DNA of 64,000 nt. Source: Brevundimonas aurantiaca (GTDB lineage: Bacteria; Pseudomonadota; Alphaproteobacteria; Caulobacterales; Caulobacteraceae). The stretch is taken from NCBI RefSeq assembly GCF_014199955.1, contig NZ_JACHOQ010000004.1, forward strand, positions 124,001 through 188,000, in the 5' to 3' direction. This document shows positions 32,287 to 40,761 of this stretch, one piece after another (the first letter of the stretch is position 1; each line of letters starts with the position of its first letter). A program made the translations under genes and the position numbers. Under the pieces are notes generated by a model. The model was not told where the DNA came from, did no database searches, and was given only the letters and a program-made list of their open reading frames with translations.

Positions 32287-32946
32287 ATGGCCGAACCCGG
32301 CGATCCGCAAGGCTCAGAGTCCGCACAGCCCCAGGCCGCGTCCGACGATCAGGATCACGACGCCCTGGTCGGCTTCGTCTCGGCGGCTTCGCTGGCGGGG
32401 CGGCACCGAGAGCCGGAGGCGACGCCGGCTGCGCCGACCAGGGCCGAAACCGTGACGCCGGCCCCTGAGCGCGAAGCCGATCTGTTCGATCCGCCCGAGC
32501 CCCAGCCCCAGCCCGTTACGGCGCCCGCCCCCGCCCAGCCGGGGCCCTTCGAACGGTCGGCCCGGCCCGGCCCGGTGGACGCCCTGCGCGACAGTCTGGG
32601 CCGCCGAAAGGAACAGCCGGCCGCGCCGATGAGCCTTTACGCCGTCTATGTGCTGATCCTTCTGGCCGTGCCGACCCTGGGGGTTTCGGCGCTTCTGGCC
32701 CTGGTGGCCGTGACCGGGCGCGAAGGCCCGCAGGAGCGTCTGGCCGCCGGCCACTTCCTGTATCAGCGGCGCACCCTGTGGATCGCCGCCGTCGCGGTGG
32801 TGCTGGGCGGCCTGCTGGTGATCGTCAATATCGGGGTCTTCGTCCTGTTCCTGTCGGCCCTGTGGATCTTGGCGCGCGGCGTCTTCGGCGTGATGCGTCT
32901 GAAGGCCGGGCGGCCGATCGACAATCCGCGCAGCTGGCTGTTCTGA
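32287..32946 (+). CDS. DUF4870-like membrane protein with long acidic/proline N-terminus
   Basis: This 219-residue protein has residues 1-115 disordered and rich in Pro, Ala, Glu and Gln (PPEPQPQPVTAPAPAQP). Two or three membrane segments follow (about 120-150 and 165-200). The helical core (HFLYQRRTLWIAAVAVVLGG...RGVFGVMRLKAGRPIDNPRSW) resembles DUF4870/Tic20-like small membrane proteins. It is followed 10 bases later by a second member of the same family. No enzyme motif is visible and the function is unknown. Confidence 0.75.
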   Translation: MAEPGDPQGSESAQPQAASDDQDHDALVGFVSAASLAGRHREPEATPAAPTRAETVTPAPEREADLFDPPEPQPQPVTAPAPAQPGPFERSARPGPVDALRDSLGRRKEQPAAPMSLYAVYVLILLAVPTLGVSALLALVAVTGREGPQERLAAGHFLYQRRTLWIAAVAVVLGGLLVIVNIGVFVLFLSALWILARGVFGVMRLKAGRPIDNPRSWLF

Positions 32947-32956
32947 AAGGACGACC

Positions 32957-33340
32957 ATGACGACCGAACCCAATTTCACCCCCGGCCAGGAGCCGGAAGG
33001 CAAGGTCGGCGCCCTGATCGCCTGGGCCCTGTTCATCCTGTCCATCCCCAGCGCCAATGTGCTGGTCCTGGTCGGGCTGGTGGTGGCCTATGTGACGCGC
33101 AGCACGGCCGCGGGCGTGGCCCGGCAACATATCGACGCCCAGATCCGCCTCTTCTGGTCGGTCTTCTGGTGGACCATCGCCGCCTGGGTCGGCATCTTCG
33201 TCAGCGCCCTGGCCTCGGTGGTGCTGATCGGCATTCCCTTCCTGCTGCTGTTCCTGCTGATCTGGTTCCTGCTCAGTGTCTGGTTCACGGTGAAGAGCGT
33301 GCTGGGCCTGATCAATCTGTTGCAGGACAAGCCGATCTGA
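32957..33340 (+). CDS. DUF4870-like membrane protein
   Basis: This 127-residue protein has three hydrophobic segments (about 18-48, 65-85, 88-112) and the family pattern ARQHIDAQIRLFWSVFWWTI. AAAGGACGACC precedes the ATG. It is co-oriented and near-adjacent to the preceding DUF4870-like gene, suggesting a heteromeric membrane complex. No known function. Confidence 0.83.
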   Translation: MTTEPNFTPGQEPEGKVGALIAWALFILSIPSANVLVLVGLVVAYVTRSTAAGVARQHIDAQIRLFWSVFWWTIAAWVGIFVSALASVVLIGIPFLLLFLLIWFLLSVWFTVKSVLGLINLLQDKPI

Positions 33341-33355
33341 GGCGTCGGCGCCGAT

Positions 33356-33380
33356 GGAACGTCCCTTCTCCCAGGCTGTT
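33356..33380 (+). promoter_or_regulatory. candidate EcfG-type promoter for the small GNAT-like gene
   Basis: GGAAC (33356-33360), 16 bases, TGTT (33377-33380) has one mismatch to GGAAC-N16/17-CGTT. It lies 21 bases before the ATG at 33402, a very short leader. Confidence 0.35.
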
Positions 33381-33401
33381 GAAGCGTAAAAGGAGTTGAG
33401 C

Positions 33402-33686
33402 ATGGGACCGTTCACCGACGCCAGGGACGACAACCGCTTTGAACAGATGTTCGACGGCGAGGGCGGCGAGGGACGGGTCTGGGCCGACTACGCCGTGCGC
33501 GGCGGGGCGCGGATGATCCTGCACGTCGAGGCGGACCAGAGCCTGCGCGGCTCGGGCGCCGCCGGGCGCTTCATGCAGGCGATGGCCGAACATGCACGCG
33601 AACACGGGCTGAAACTGTTCCCGCAATGCAGCTACGCCGTGGCCTGGCACAAGCGACACCCGGACTATGACGACGTCCTTGCCTGA
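33402..33686 (+). CDS. small GNAT-like protein (COG2388/YjdJ type)
   Basis: The protein is 94 residues from the ATG at 33402, chosen because AAAAGGAG ends 7 bases upstream; a TTG at 33396 adds two residues and is less likely. The pattern ARMILHVEADQSLRGSGAAGRFMQAMAEHA followed by LFPQCSYAVAWHKRHPDYDDVL is that of minimal acetyltransferase-fold proteins with a conserved cysteine. Members bind acetyl-CoA but their substrates are unknown. A stress-type promoter candidate stands just upstream. Confidence 0.85.
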   Translation: MGPFTDARDDNRFEQMFDGEGGEGRVWADYAVRGGARMILHVEADQSLRGSGAAGRFMQAMAEHAREHGLKLFPQCSYAVAWHKRHPDYDDVLA

Positions 33687-33704
33687 GGGCCGGACCCCCT
33701 GGGG

Positions 33705-34022
33705 TCAGCCCAGGCGGCCCACGATCGTGCGTATGGTCTCGGCCCGGGTCGGCAGGTCGGCGGCCAGGCGCGTGGCGATCTCGCGAACGCCGACCGGATA
33801 GGCGTCGCCGCCCGAGGCGATGTCCTTGGCCTTTTGCGCGGCTTGGCTGAGCAGTTTCTCGAACTGGTCGATCTCTTCCAGGGCCAGGGCGTGCGCCTCC
33901 ATCTGAAGGCGTTTGACCCGCTCAGCCGTCGTCTCGGGCGCGCGCATCAGGTCATAGACGGCCGCCTCAGTCCCGACGATGCGGAGTTCGGGCTTGGAAT
34001 CGGCGCTGGTCTTCTTGGTCAT
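33705..34022 (-). CDS. hypothetical protein (105 aa), helical
   Basis: The ATG at 34022 is followed by MTKKTSADSKPELRIVGTEA and a long Ala/Glu/Lys-rich helix (AERVKRLQMEAHALALEEIDQFEKLLSQAAQKAKDIA) suggestive of coiled coil. The C-terminal part (VGVREIATRLAADLPTRAETIRTIV) is amphipathic. There is no signal or membrane segment. GAGGA stands about 8 bases upstream of the ATG. It lies alone between the GNAT-like gene and mdoH. Not recognised beyond conserved-hypothetical status. Confidence 0.7.
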   Translation of the reverse strand: MTKKTSADSKPELRIVGTEAAVYDLMRAPETTAERVKRLQMEAHALALEEIDQFEKLLSQAAQKAKDIASGGDAYPVGVREIATRLAADLPTRAETIRTIVGRLG

Positions 34023-34147
34023 GGAATCGGTCCTCAGCAGAGCTGATGACTGAAGATGATCAAGACCGGGCCCTGCGTCGAGCGGGGCTGTAGCGGTTGT
34101 GACGGTTCTGTGGCCGTCCTGCATCGGTCGGGCGGATAGAGCGGGGC

Positions 34148-36112
34148 TTACAGCTCCGGGGCGCGGGCCGGGACCATGGCGGGGGCTGCGACCGGGGCCA
34201 GGACGCCGCCGGCCACCGCGCGCAGGGGCGAACGCGGCGTGTGCAGGACCGACGGATTGACGCTGACGCCGTCCTGGGCCGGGGTGACCAGGAAGCCCTT
34301 CTTCGCCAGGGCGTCGCCCGAGCGGACGCGCGAGGTCCAGACCGCGATCGGTGCAGCCAGCAGCAGGGGCAGGACGATCGGGGCGAACCAGGTGGCCAAG
34401 TCGGGGCGGACGCACAGGGGCGCGATGAAGCCGACGCCGGCGATCATCTGCCAGCGCATGGCGCGGAAGGCGTCGGACCAGGCCAGGCCGTCGGCCTCGC
34501 GCTGCTGGGTGGTCCATCCGGTGTCGTGGCCGGACAGGATCTGAATGAAGGCCTTGGTGTTGGCGACCATCAGAATGGGGGCCAGGATGGCCGACAGGGC
34601 GATCTCGGCCGCCATGCCCTTGGCGATGGCGCGGCGTCCGCCGAAGGCGCGCCGCTCGGCCGGGCGGCTGAGCACCAGGGCGGCGCCCATGAACTTGGGC
34701 CCGATCAGCAGGACGCCGGACAGGAAGGAGGCCAGCATGAAGGGGGTGAACTGCGGGTTCAGGATGTAGAAGAAGCTGGTCCAGTCGACCGGATAGAACA
34801 TCTGGATGAACAGGCCGACCATCAGGGACGCCATCCAGAGGGGCGAGGACAGATAGGCCATGCAGCCCATGGCCAGCTGCAGGCGGCTCATCGGCGACAG
34901 GCCCTTGGCGCCGATCAGGCCCAGGTGCTGCAGATTGCCCTGGAACCAGCGGTGATCGCGGCGGATGAAGTCGGTGATCGACGGCGGGGTCTCTTCCCAC
35001 GACCCTTCCAGGGCGGCGCTGACGTGGACGGCCCAGCCGGCGCGGCGCATCAGGGCGGCCTCGACCACGTCGTGGCTCATGATATGGCCGCCGAAGGGCT
35101 TCCTGCCCTTCAGATGGGGCAGGCCGCAGCAGGCGGCGAAGGCGCGCGTGCGGATGATGGCGTTGTGGCCCCAGTAGCTGGATTCCGAACCGGTCCAGTA
35201 GGCCAGGCCCGCCGCGGCGACGCGGCCGTACAGGCGCACCGAATACTGCGACACGCGGGCGAAGATGGTGCGGGCCTTGATGATGACCGGGGCGGTCTGG
35301 ATCAGGCCGACGCCGGGATTGCGCTCCATGGCGTCGACCATGCGCAGCAGGGTCTCGCCGGCCATGGTGCTGTCGGCGTCCAGGACGATCATGTTCTCAT
35401 AGGCGCCGCCGAAACGACGGACCCATTCGGCCAGATTGCCGGCCTTGCGCTCGCTGTTCTCGGTGCGGCGACGATAGAAGGTCTTGCAGCCGGCGGTCTG
35501 GCGGAAGGCCTGGAAGACCGAACGCTCATCGGCGGCGGCCTCTTCCTTGGTCGAGTCGCTCAGCACGAAGATGTCGAAGGCCGAGGCGGCGCCCAGGCGG
35601 GTCAGCGAGGCGTCGATCATCGCCAGGCGGGCGAAGGAGGCGCGGGCGTCCTCATTGTACAGCGGCATCAGCAGGGCCGTGCGGGTGCGGGGCAGGGCCG
35701 GATGGGGGGCGAAGGCCAGGTCGGCCTGATCCTTGCCGCGCAGCATGACGAACAGGCCCATCAGGCCGCTGACGAACCAGCAGGAGATGGCGGTGATCAG
35801 CACCATGAAGATGCCGAAGGCCAGGATCTCGGTCCCGTCCCAGCCCTTGCGGGCGTAGAGATAGAAGGGAGCGATGGCGGACAGGCCGGTCAGGACCAGG
35901 GTGCCGGCCAGCAGCATCAGCCGGCGCAGGCCGACCGTGCGCGGGGAGGTGGCGGGAACGGCCTCGGCGACGGCCTCGGGCGCGCTCAGGGACTGAACCG
36001 GCATGGCCAGCGGCGCCTCGTCGGGCAGCCAGGACCAGGCCGGGCCCTGGGGCGCCGGGTTCTTCGTCTCGATTTCAGCCTGTTCGACAGGCCGGATCGC
36101 CAGCTTGTTCAT
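34148..36112 (-). CDS. mdoH: glucans biosynthesis glucosyltransferase H
   Basis: The protein is 654 residues from the ATG at 36112 (MNKLAIRPVEQAEIETK). It is an inner-membrane family-2 glycosyltransferase making the beta-1,2-linked backbone of osmoregulated periplasmic glucans from UDP-glucose. Catalytic features are VLDADSTMAG (DxD) and RRDHRWFQGN (Q/RxxRW), with helices at about 80-150 and a bundle from 400 to the end. It is shorter than E. coli OpgH, as is usual in alphaproteobacteria. No mdoG/opgG is adjacent. The gene upstream is an OpgC-like acyltransferase fusion that could decorate the glucan. Confidence 0.93.
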   Translation of the reverse strand: MNKLAIRPVEQAEIETKNPAPQGPAWSWLPDEAPLAMPVQSLSAPEAVAEAVPATSPRTVGLRRLMLLAGTLVLTGLSAIAPFYLYARKGWDGTEILAFGIFMVLITAISCWFVSGLMGLFVMLRGKDQADLAFAPHPALPRTRTALLMPLYNEDARASFARLAMIDASLTRLGAASAFDIFVLSDSTKEEAAADERSVFQAFRQTAGCKTFYRRRTENSERKAGNLAEWVRRFGGAYENMIVLDADSTMAGETLLRMVDAMERNPGVGLIQTAPVIIKARTIFARVSQYSVRLYGRVAAAGLAYWTGSESSYWGHNAIIRTRAFAACCGLPHLKGRKPFGGHIMSHDVVEAALMRRAGWAVHVSAALEGSWEETPPSITDFIRRDHRWFQGNLQHLGLIGAKGLSPMSRLQLAMGCMAYLSSPLWMASLMVGLFIQMFYPVDWTSFFYILNPQFTPFMLASFLSGVLLIGPKFMGAALVLSRPAERRAFGGRRAIAKGMAAEIALSAILAPILMVANTKAFIQILSGHDTGWTTQQREADGLAWSDAFRAMRWQMIAGVGFIAPLCVRPDLATWFAPIVLPLLLAAPIAVWTSRVRSGDALAKKGFLVTPAQDGVSVNPSVLHTPRSPLRAVAGGVLAPVAAPAMVPARAPEL

Positions 36113-36262
36113 GCCGCTCTGGACGCCCCCGTGTTGACCATCCGCGCTTCCGAAGGCAGGAAGACGGTGCGCGCTGCATCGCAGCACGATCCCTATAGTC
36201 GATCACATTCGCGCGATTTTCAATCACGCAATGTTGATAGGGGCGAAAAATTCGGGGTTTTT

Positions 36263-38146
36263 TTACTCACCCGCCGCCGCGACCTGGGCGACGGACCCGC
36301 CAGACGGGGATTTTATCGCTTCCTGCAACAACTTGCGATCCAGCAGCCAGGCGGCGACGCCGACCCAGCCGACCAGCACCAGGGCATAGGCCCGCTCCCA
36401 CCAGCCGACGTTGGCGTCGTTGACCGTGCCGGGAAAGATCATGTGTTTTGTAACAACGGTCAGACACGCCATGATGACAAAGATGGCGGTCAGGAAGATT
36501 TTGAGCCGGGGCAGATCCCGGCGCGACGCAAGACCCCAGAGCAGCAGCACCGGCGCCAGCTGAATGCCCAGGGCCAGGTTGATGATCATGTGGCGCGGGT
36601 CCGGCCAGGGGTAGAGGGTCGAGGCCGACATGCCCGCCCCGGCCAGGACGAAGACCGCCGCGATCACGGCGCCCGCGATCCGCTTCTCCGTCAGGGCGTA
36701 GACGGCCAGGCCGAAGCCGATCCCCGCCACGCCCGCCATTATGCCGGCGATGAAGACGCCGCCGTTGAAGATGATCGGGGCCTGGGCCGTCGAACCGCCC
36801 AGCTCGCTCAGATACTGGGTGGCGTTGTCGAAGCCGGGATAGGCGGCGATGGCGGCCGCCACCACCGTCAGGGCCAGAAGCGGCGCGGCGATCCCGACGG
36901 CCAGCAGGCGACGACGGCGGTGATAACGGGCGGCGGGATGTCGCAAGGCCTCCAGATCCAGCGGCCAGGGCCGTCCGCCGGCGGGCTTCAGACCCCATAA
37001 GGGGCGGATGGCGGGGATGCGCTTTACGACCTCATAGACGGCGAAACTACCCAGGAAGGTGATCAGGAGCAGGGACAGGGCCTCCAGCCCCGCCGGCAGA
37101 TGGGCAGGACGAATGATCCAGACCGCCGCCACCAGGATGGTCTGGTGCGCCAGATAGAGGGGGAAGGTCGCCTCGGTCAGATAGGTCAGAACCGGCCCGC
37201 CGCGTGACCGCAGATGCCGGCTGCCGAAACCCAGGATGGCGACGATCGTCGCCCACTGGTCCAGGCCGTAGACCATGGCCTTGGGCACGCCCCAGAAGGC
37301 CCGGCCGCCGGGGTGCCAGACCTGGGCCATCATGATCGGCAGGGCGACCGCCGCCAGGCCCAGGGCGACCCAGCGATACCGCTCCATGTCGCGCCAGATG
37401 CTCTCTCGCCCCACGATGCTGAAGCCGAAGATGAAGGCCGCCAGGGACAGGGCGTGATTGTACCAGTCCCAGTGCAGGACATTGGTCACCCCGAACCAAG
37501 GGAACAGCAGGATGCGGATGGCGATCAGATAGAGGATCGGCAGGGTCAGGAGGCGCGGCCCGGCCAGAGACTTCTCCAGCCACCCGCCGATCCGGTCGAT
37601 CAGGCCCGGCCGTCGCCACAGCAGTATGGTGACGACGCTATAGGCGGCGATATAGACGATGAACCACAGATGGTTGACCGGCACGCCGTCGGCCAGGCCG
37701 CTGAAGCTGAACTCGTGCGCCATCCAGGCGGCGTAGCCGGCCAGGCCGCCTGGCCAGCCGGCCTTGTCCATGGCCTCGATCCAGGACTGGATCGGCACCA
37801 GGACCACGGCCCCGAACAGAAGCGGCGGAACCAGGCGTTCGAACCGCGCCCGGGCCACCTGGCGCGGCGTGCGTCGGAAGGTCATGAACCGCAGGGCCGC
37901 GCCCGACACCAGAAACAGCAGGGTCAGCCGCCACGGATTGGTGATCAGTATGGCTTCGCGCATCCACTCGAAGGTGTGGACGCTGTGCACGTGCCAGCCG
38001 TAGACCCCATAGACCAGGCCCACGTGATAGAGGATCAGCAGGCCGAACGCCCCCACCCGGATCCAGTCCAGATCATAACGGCGCGCGGACGAGGGGGCGG
38101 AGGGGGGCACGGCCGCGTCTATGATCCGGCGCGGGGCGTCAGGCAA
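36263..38146 (-). CDS. acyltransferase-3 (OpgC-like) fused to a DUF998-like membrane domain
   Basis: This 627-residue protein has residues 1-385 as a ten-helix acyltransferase-3 domain: RRYDLDWIRVGAFGLLILYHV at the start with the conserved His, FLVSGAALRFM, and HLWFIVYI. Such enzymes move acyl groups to periplasmic glycans. Residues about 410-610 form a second bundle (AIAAYPGFDNATQYLSELGG, NGGVFIAGIMAGVAG, STLYPWPDPRHMI) resembling DUF998. The join is a basic linker (HPAARYHRRRRLLAVGIAAP). It is encoded 150 bases upstream of mdoH in the same direction, suggesting glucan decoration. The fusion appears intact in one frame. Confidence 0.82.
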   Translation of the reverse strand: MPDAPRRIIDAAVPPSAPSSARRYDLDWIRVGAFGLLILYHVGLVYGVYGWHVHSVHTFEWMREAILITNPWRLTLLFLVSGAALRFMTFRRTPRQVARARFERLVPPLLFGAVVLVPIQSWIEAMDKAGWPGGLAGYAAWMAHEFSFSGLADGVPVNHLWFIVYIAAYSVVTILLWRRPGLIDRIGGWLEKSLAGPRLLTLPILYLIAIRILLFPWFGVTNVLHWDWYNHALSLAAFIFGFSIVGRESIWRDMERYRWVALGLAAVALPIMMAQVWHPGGRAFWGVPKAMVYGLDQWATIVAILGFGSRHLRSRGGPVLTYLTEATFPLYLAHQTILVAAVWIIRPAHLPAGLEALSLLLITFLGSFAVYEVVKRIPAIRPLWGLKPAGGRPWPLDLEALRHPAARYHRRRRLLAVGIAAPLLALTVVAAAIAAYPGFDNATQYLSELGGSTAQAPIIFNGGVFIAGIMAGVAGIGFGLAVYALTEKRIAGAVIAAVFVLAGAGMSASTLYPWPDPRHMIINLALGIQLAPVLLLWGLASRRDLPRLKIFLTAIFVIMACLTVVTKHMIFPGTVNDANVGWWERAYALVLVGWVGVAAWLLDRKLLQEAIKSPSGGSVAQVAAAGE

Positions 38147-38170
38147 TACGGCGGATGGTCTCGGATTTGC

Positions 38171-39493
38171 TCAGGCCGCGGCCTCGGCCAGACCCAAGGC
38201 CTTCAGGGCGGCGGCGATCGAAGCCTCCTGCTCCGCCTGATACAGGACCATCTCGTCCAGCACCGACCGGCCCAGGGCCTGTTCGAAATCGGCCTTGGCC
38301 GGGTCGACGGCATAGGCTTCGCGCACCTCGGCGCCCAGGTTGGACTGGAAGATTCCGGCGGCGCTGACGGGCAGGAAGTCCTCGTAGGTGATCGGCTCCG
38401 CGACGACGTGACCCAGGGCGATCAGGGCCTCCAGATCGGCCGTCTCGGCGCGGCCGGCCAGGCCCTGCGGCGTCGCGCGATAGCGGAACCAGGCCAGGCC
38501 GTTCCGGCGCAGGGCCGTCCAGTCGTCGGGCAGGGCCGAAAAGTCCTTGCTGGCCAGGGCCGCGTCGTACAGGGCGCGTCCCGTCGGGGTCAGGGCGCAG
38601 CCGCGCTGCTCGATCTCGCCGAAGCGGGCGGTGTGCACCCCCTGGACGGCCCCGTCCGCGCCGGGGAAGGCGATGGCCTCCTGCAGGGCCTTGAAACTGG
38701 TCTGGCGCAGAAGGATCGGGCAGGCGCGGGCGGGCGGCCCCTCGATCGTCTCCTTGGGCGTGATGCCCCGTTCGGGCATGGCGGCCTGGGCCGCGTCTAT
38801 GTCCAGGGTGCGCGGCGTCAGATGGTTGATGTGCGGCCCCTTGAAGCTGACCACGTCGGCGATCAGCCGGTGGGCGGCGACCAGGCGTTCATAGGTTGCG
38901 GCGCTGACCGTCGCCTCGGCGTGCCAGCGGAAGGTCTCCAGCAGTTCGGAGACGAAGCGGTCGGCCTGATCCTCGTCCAGGCCGCCCGCGGTCTCGGCCG
39001 TCTCGATCAGCGCCCGCGCGCCCGGGGTGAAGATGTCGCGCCGGGCCAGGGCGGCGGCCGCCTCCTGACGCAGGTCCTGATCCGCGATCAGCTCCAGCCG
39101 CAGCAGGGAGCAGAAGACCCGGAAGGGATTGCGCGCCAGGGCCGCCGGATCGACCGGGCGGAAGGCGGTCGAATGGACCGGCACCCCCGCGGGGGCCAGA
39201 TTGTAATAGCTGACCGGCGCCATGCCCATGACGGCGAAGGCGCGGGCGATGGTGGCCAGTTCGTCCGCCGTGCCGACGCGGATGGCGCCGTGCCGTTCCT
39301 CACACAGCCGCGCCAGTTCGCCGGCTGCGGCCAGCCGGTCCGCCCCCGCTGGATCGGCCTTCAAGGCCTCGGCGTTGACCTCGGCCACCAGGGTCAGCAG
39401 CTCCCCGTACTGAGGCACCTCCGCTCGGTACATGGCCGACAACGCGGCCGAGAAACGGCTGCGGATCTCATCGGGATGGACGAAGGCGGACAT
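38171..39493 (-). CDS. DUF1338 protein, 2-oxoadipate dioxygenase/decarboxylase (HglS-like)
   Basis: This 440-residue protein belongs to the DUF1338/YdcJ family. The characterised member HglS converts 2-oxoadipate to D-2-hydroxyglutarate in lysine catabolism with an Fe(II) centre. Visible family features are VSYYNLAPAGVPVHSTAFR with the first metal His (about residue 104), GPHINHLTPRTLDI with the second His (about 225), and the Glu of FGEIEQRG (about 290). It stands apart from other lysine-degradation genes here. The stop is 24 bases beyond the acyltransferase start. Confidence 0.88.
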   Translation of the reverse strand: MSAFVHPDEIRSRFSAALSAMYRAEVPQYGELLTLVAEVNAEALKADPAGADRLAAAGELARLCEERHGAIRVGTADELATIARAFAVMGMAPVSYYNLAPAGVPVHSTAFRPVDPAALARNPFRVFCSLLRLELIADQDLRQEAAAALARRDIFTPGARALIETAETAGGLDEDQADRFVSELLETFRWHAEATVSAATYERLVAAHRLIADVVSFKGPHINHLTPRTLDIDAAQAAMPERGITPKETIEGPPARACPILLRQTSFKALQEAIAFPGADGAVQGVHTARFGEIEQRGCALTPTGRALYDAALASKDFSALPDDWTALRRNGLAWFRYRATPQGLAGRAETADLEALIALGHVVAEPITYEDFLPVSAAGIFQSNLGAEVREAYAVDPAKADFEQALGRSVLDEMVLYQAEQEASIAAALKALGLAEAAA

Positions 39494-39530
39494 GGCGGCT
39501 CTCCCTTGGGCGTTTTCGGCTTCCCTACGC

Positions 39531-39565
39531 CTGTCCGCCGCCGACGCCTAGCCGGAGGCGGACAG
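39531..39565. terminator. inverted repeat CTGTCCGCC...GGCGGACAG
   Basis: A perfect 9-bp inverted repeat with a 17-base loop sits between msrA and the HglS-like gene. There is no T-run. It is a possible Rho-assisted end of the msrA transcript. Confidence 0.35.
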
Positions 39566-39599
39566 GACATTTCGCCCGACCGTCATCCAAGGACGTCGG

Positions 39600-40250
39600 T
39601 CAGGCCCTCACGCCGATCCCGATCGGACAGACCACGCCGGTGCCGCCGATGCCGCAATAGCCGGCCGGATTCTTGGCCAGATAGCCCTGGTGATAACCCT
39701 CGGCGTAATAGTATTCGCCGGCAGGCTGAATCTCGGTGGTGATGGCGCCGCGCCCGGCCGCGGTCAGGGCCGCCTGATAGGCGTCACGCGACGCCTCGGC
39801 CTCGCGCTGCTGATCGTCGTTCAGAGTGTAGATGGCGGACCGATAGGTGGTGCCGACGTCATTCCCCTGGCGCATGCCCTGGGTCGGGTCGTGGTTTTCC
39901 CAGAAAGCCTTAAGCAGGTCGCCGTAGGTTATGACCGACGGGTCGAACACCACCTTCACCACCTCGGCATGGCCGGTGCGGCCGGTGCAGGTCTCCTCAT
40001 AGGTCGGATTGGGCGTGATTCCGCCCGAATAGCCGGCCGACGTCACCCAGACGCCCGGCAGGGACCAGAAGACCCGCTCCACGCCCCAGAAACAGCCCAT
40101 GCCGAAGATCGCCGTTTCGAAACCCTCGGGATAGGGCCCCTTCAGCGGATGGCCGCTGACGAAATGGGTTTCGTCCGTCGCCAGGGGCTCGGCGCGGCCG
40201 GGCAGGGCGGTCTCGGCGGTGGGCAGTTCGGCGGTCTTGGTCAGCAGCAT
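39600..40250 (-). CDS. msrA: peptide-methionine (S)-S-oxide reductase
   Basis: The protein is 216 residues from the ATG at 40250 ([10 protein letters not shown]). It repairs methionine-S-sulfoxide in proteins using thioredoxin. It has catalytic Cys53 in [11 protein letters not shown], the substrate-pocket pattern [11 protein letters not shown], and [21 protein letters not shown] with resolving cysteines at the C-terminus (YCGIGG and VVCPIG). No signal peptide, so cytosolic. A longer frame from 40322 reads into non-conserved sequence and is rejected. Confidence 0.95.
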   Translation of the reverse strand: MLLTKTAELPTAETALPGRAEPLATDETHFVSGHPLKGPYPEGFETAIFGMGCFWGVERVFWSLPGVWVTSAGYSGGITPNPTYEETCTGRTGHAEVVKVVFDPSVITYGDLLKAFWENHDPTQGMRQGNDVGTTYRSAIYTLNDDQQREAEASRDAYQAALTAAGRGAITTEIQPAGEYYYAEGYHQGYLAKNPAGYCGIGGTGVVCPIGIGVRA

Positions 40251-40388
40251 GGGGTTCCCCAATAAGGAAAATGTCGTCCGCCCCCATATGGGGACGTCAC
40301 AGGCGCTTGCCGAGGGGGCCATGGTGTTCTATCAGGCCCGCCTCCCGCCGGATCGACCTCCGGCGGCGCGCACGAGCTGGCGTGAAAC

Positions 40389-40478
40389 GGACAGGTGGCG
40401 GAGTGGTCGATCGCGCACGCTTGGAAAGCGTGTGTAGGTGAAAGCCTACCGAGGGTTCGAATCCCTCTCTGTCCGCCA
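40389..40478 (+). tRNA. tRNA-Ser (anticodon GGA)
   Basis: The 90-base sequence starts GGACAGGTGGCGGAGTGG and ends TCTGTCC-G-CCA, giving a 7-bp acceptor stem, encoded CCA, a D-arm, an anticodon stem CACGC/GCGTG with loop TTGGAAA (anticodon GGA), a long variable arm (TGTAGGTGAAAGCCTACC) typical of class II tRNAs, and a T-arm with GGTTCGAATCC. It reads UCC and UCU serine codons. No integrase adjoins it. Confidence 0.97.
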
Positions 40479-40761
40479 CGGCTTTCCCTCCGTACCCCCC
40501 CCCCCTGCGAGCGAGTTGCTTCGGCCCGGCGATGGTCTGGACCTGCGCCGCTGAACCGAATAGCGCATGACAATGCGGAGAAGGCTACGGCTGGCCGCGC
40601 AGAACGCGTCGGAATTTTATCCCCTAAAAGACGAAACGCCGCGCCCGTCTTTTGTCCGAAATGTGTTGACGACGGTGCTCGCGCCGGTCGATTGAGTGTT
40701 TGAATTGCGCCGTGGGGTTGCAAGCTTAAGCGTTCGGCCGTCGGCCGAAGAGGGGGAAAGA
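40479..40761. other. 283-base leader between tRNA-Ser and the autotransporter gene
   Basis: It contains a run of 11 C at 40495-40505 and an inverted repeat AAAAGACG-N12-CGTCTTTT (40626-40653) that could end tRNA transcription in either direction. TTGACG at 40666-40671 could be a -35 element without a convincing -10. No gene is seen. Confidence 0.45.

Noticed and set aside
34241..37000. 919-codon plus-strand frame antisense to mdoH and the acyltransferase fusion
   Set aside because: Gly/Gln/Asp/Arg-rich low-complexity translation typical of the antisense frame in GC-rich genes. The minus strand carries clear domains.
37214..39742. 842-codon plus-strand frame over the acyltransferase and HglS-like genes
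   Set aside because: Antisense artefact with no recognisable domain, spanning two real genes and their gap.
40389..40478. tRNA-Ser as an integration site for a mobile element
   Set aside because: No integrase, no duplicated 3' end and no change of composition beside it.
40495..40505. Run of 11 C after tRNA-Ser as a phase-variation tract
   Set aside because: It lies far from any start codon or promoter spacer, so no effect on expression can be argued; it may also vary by sequencing error.
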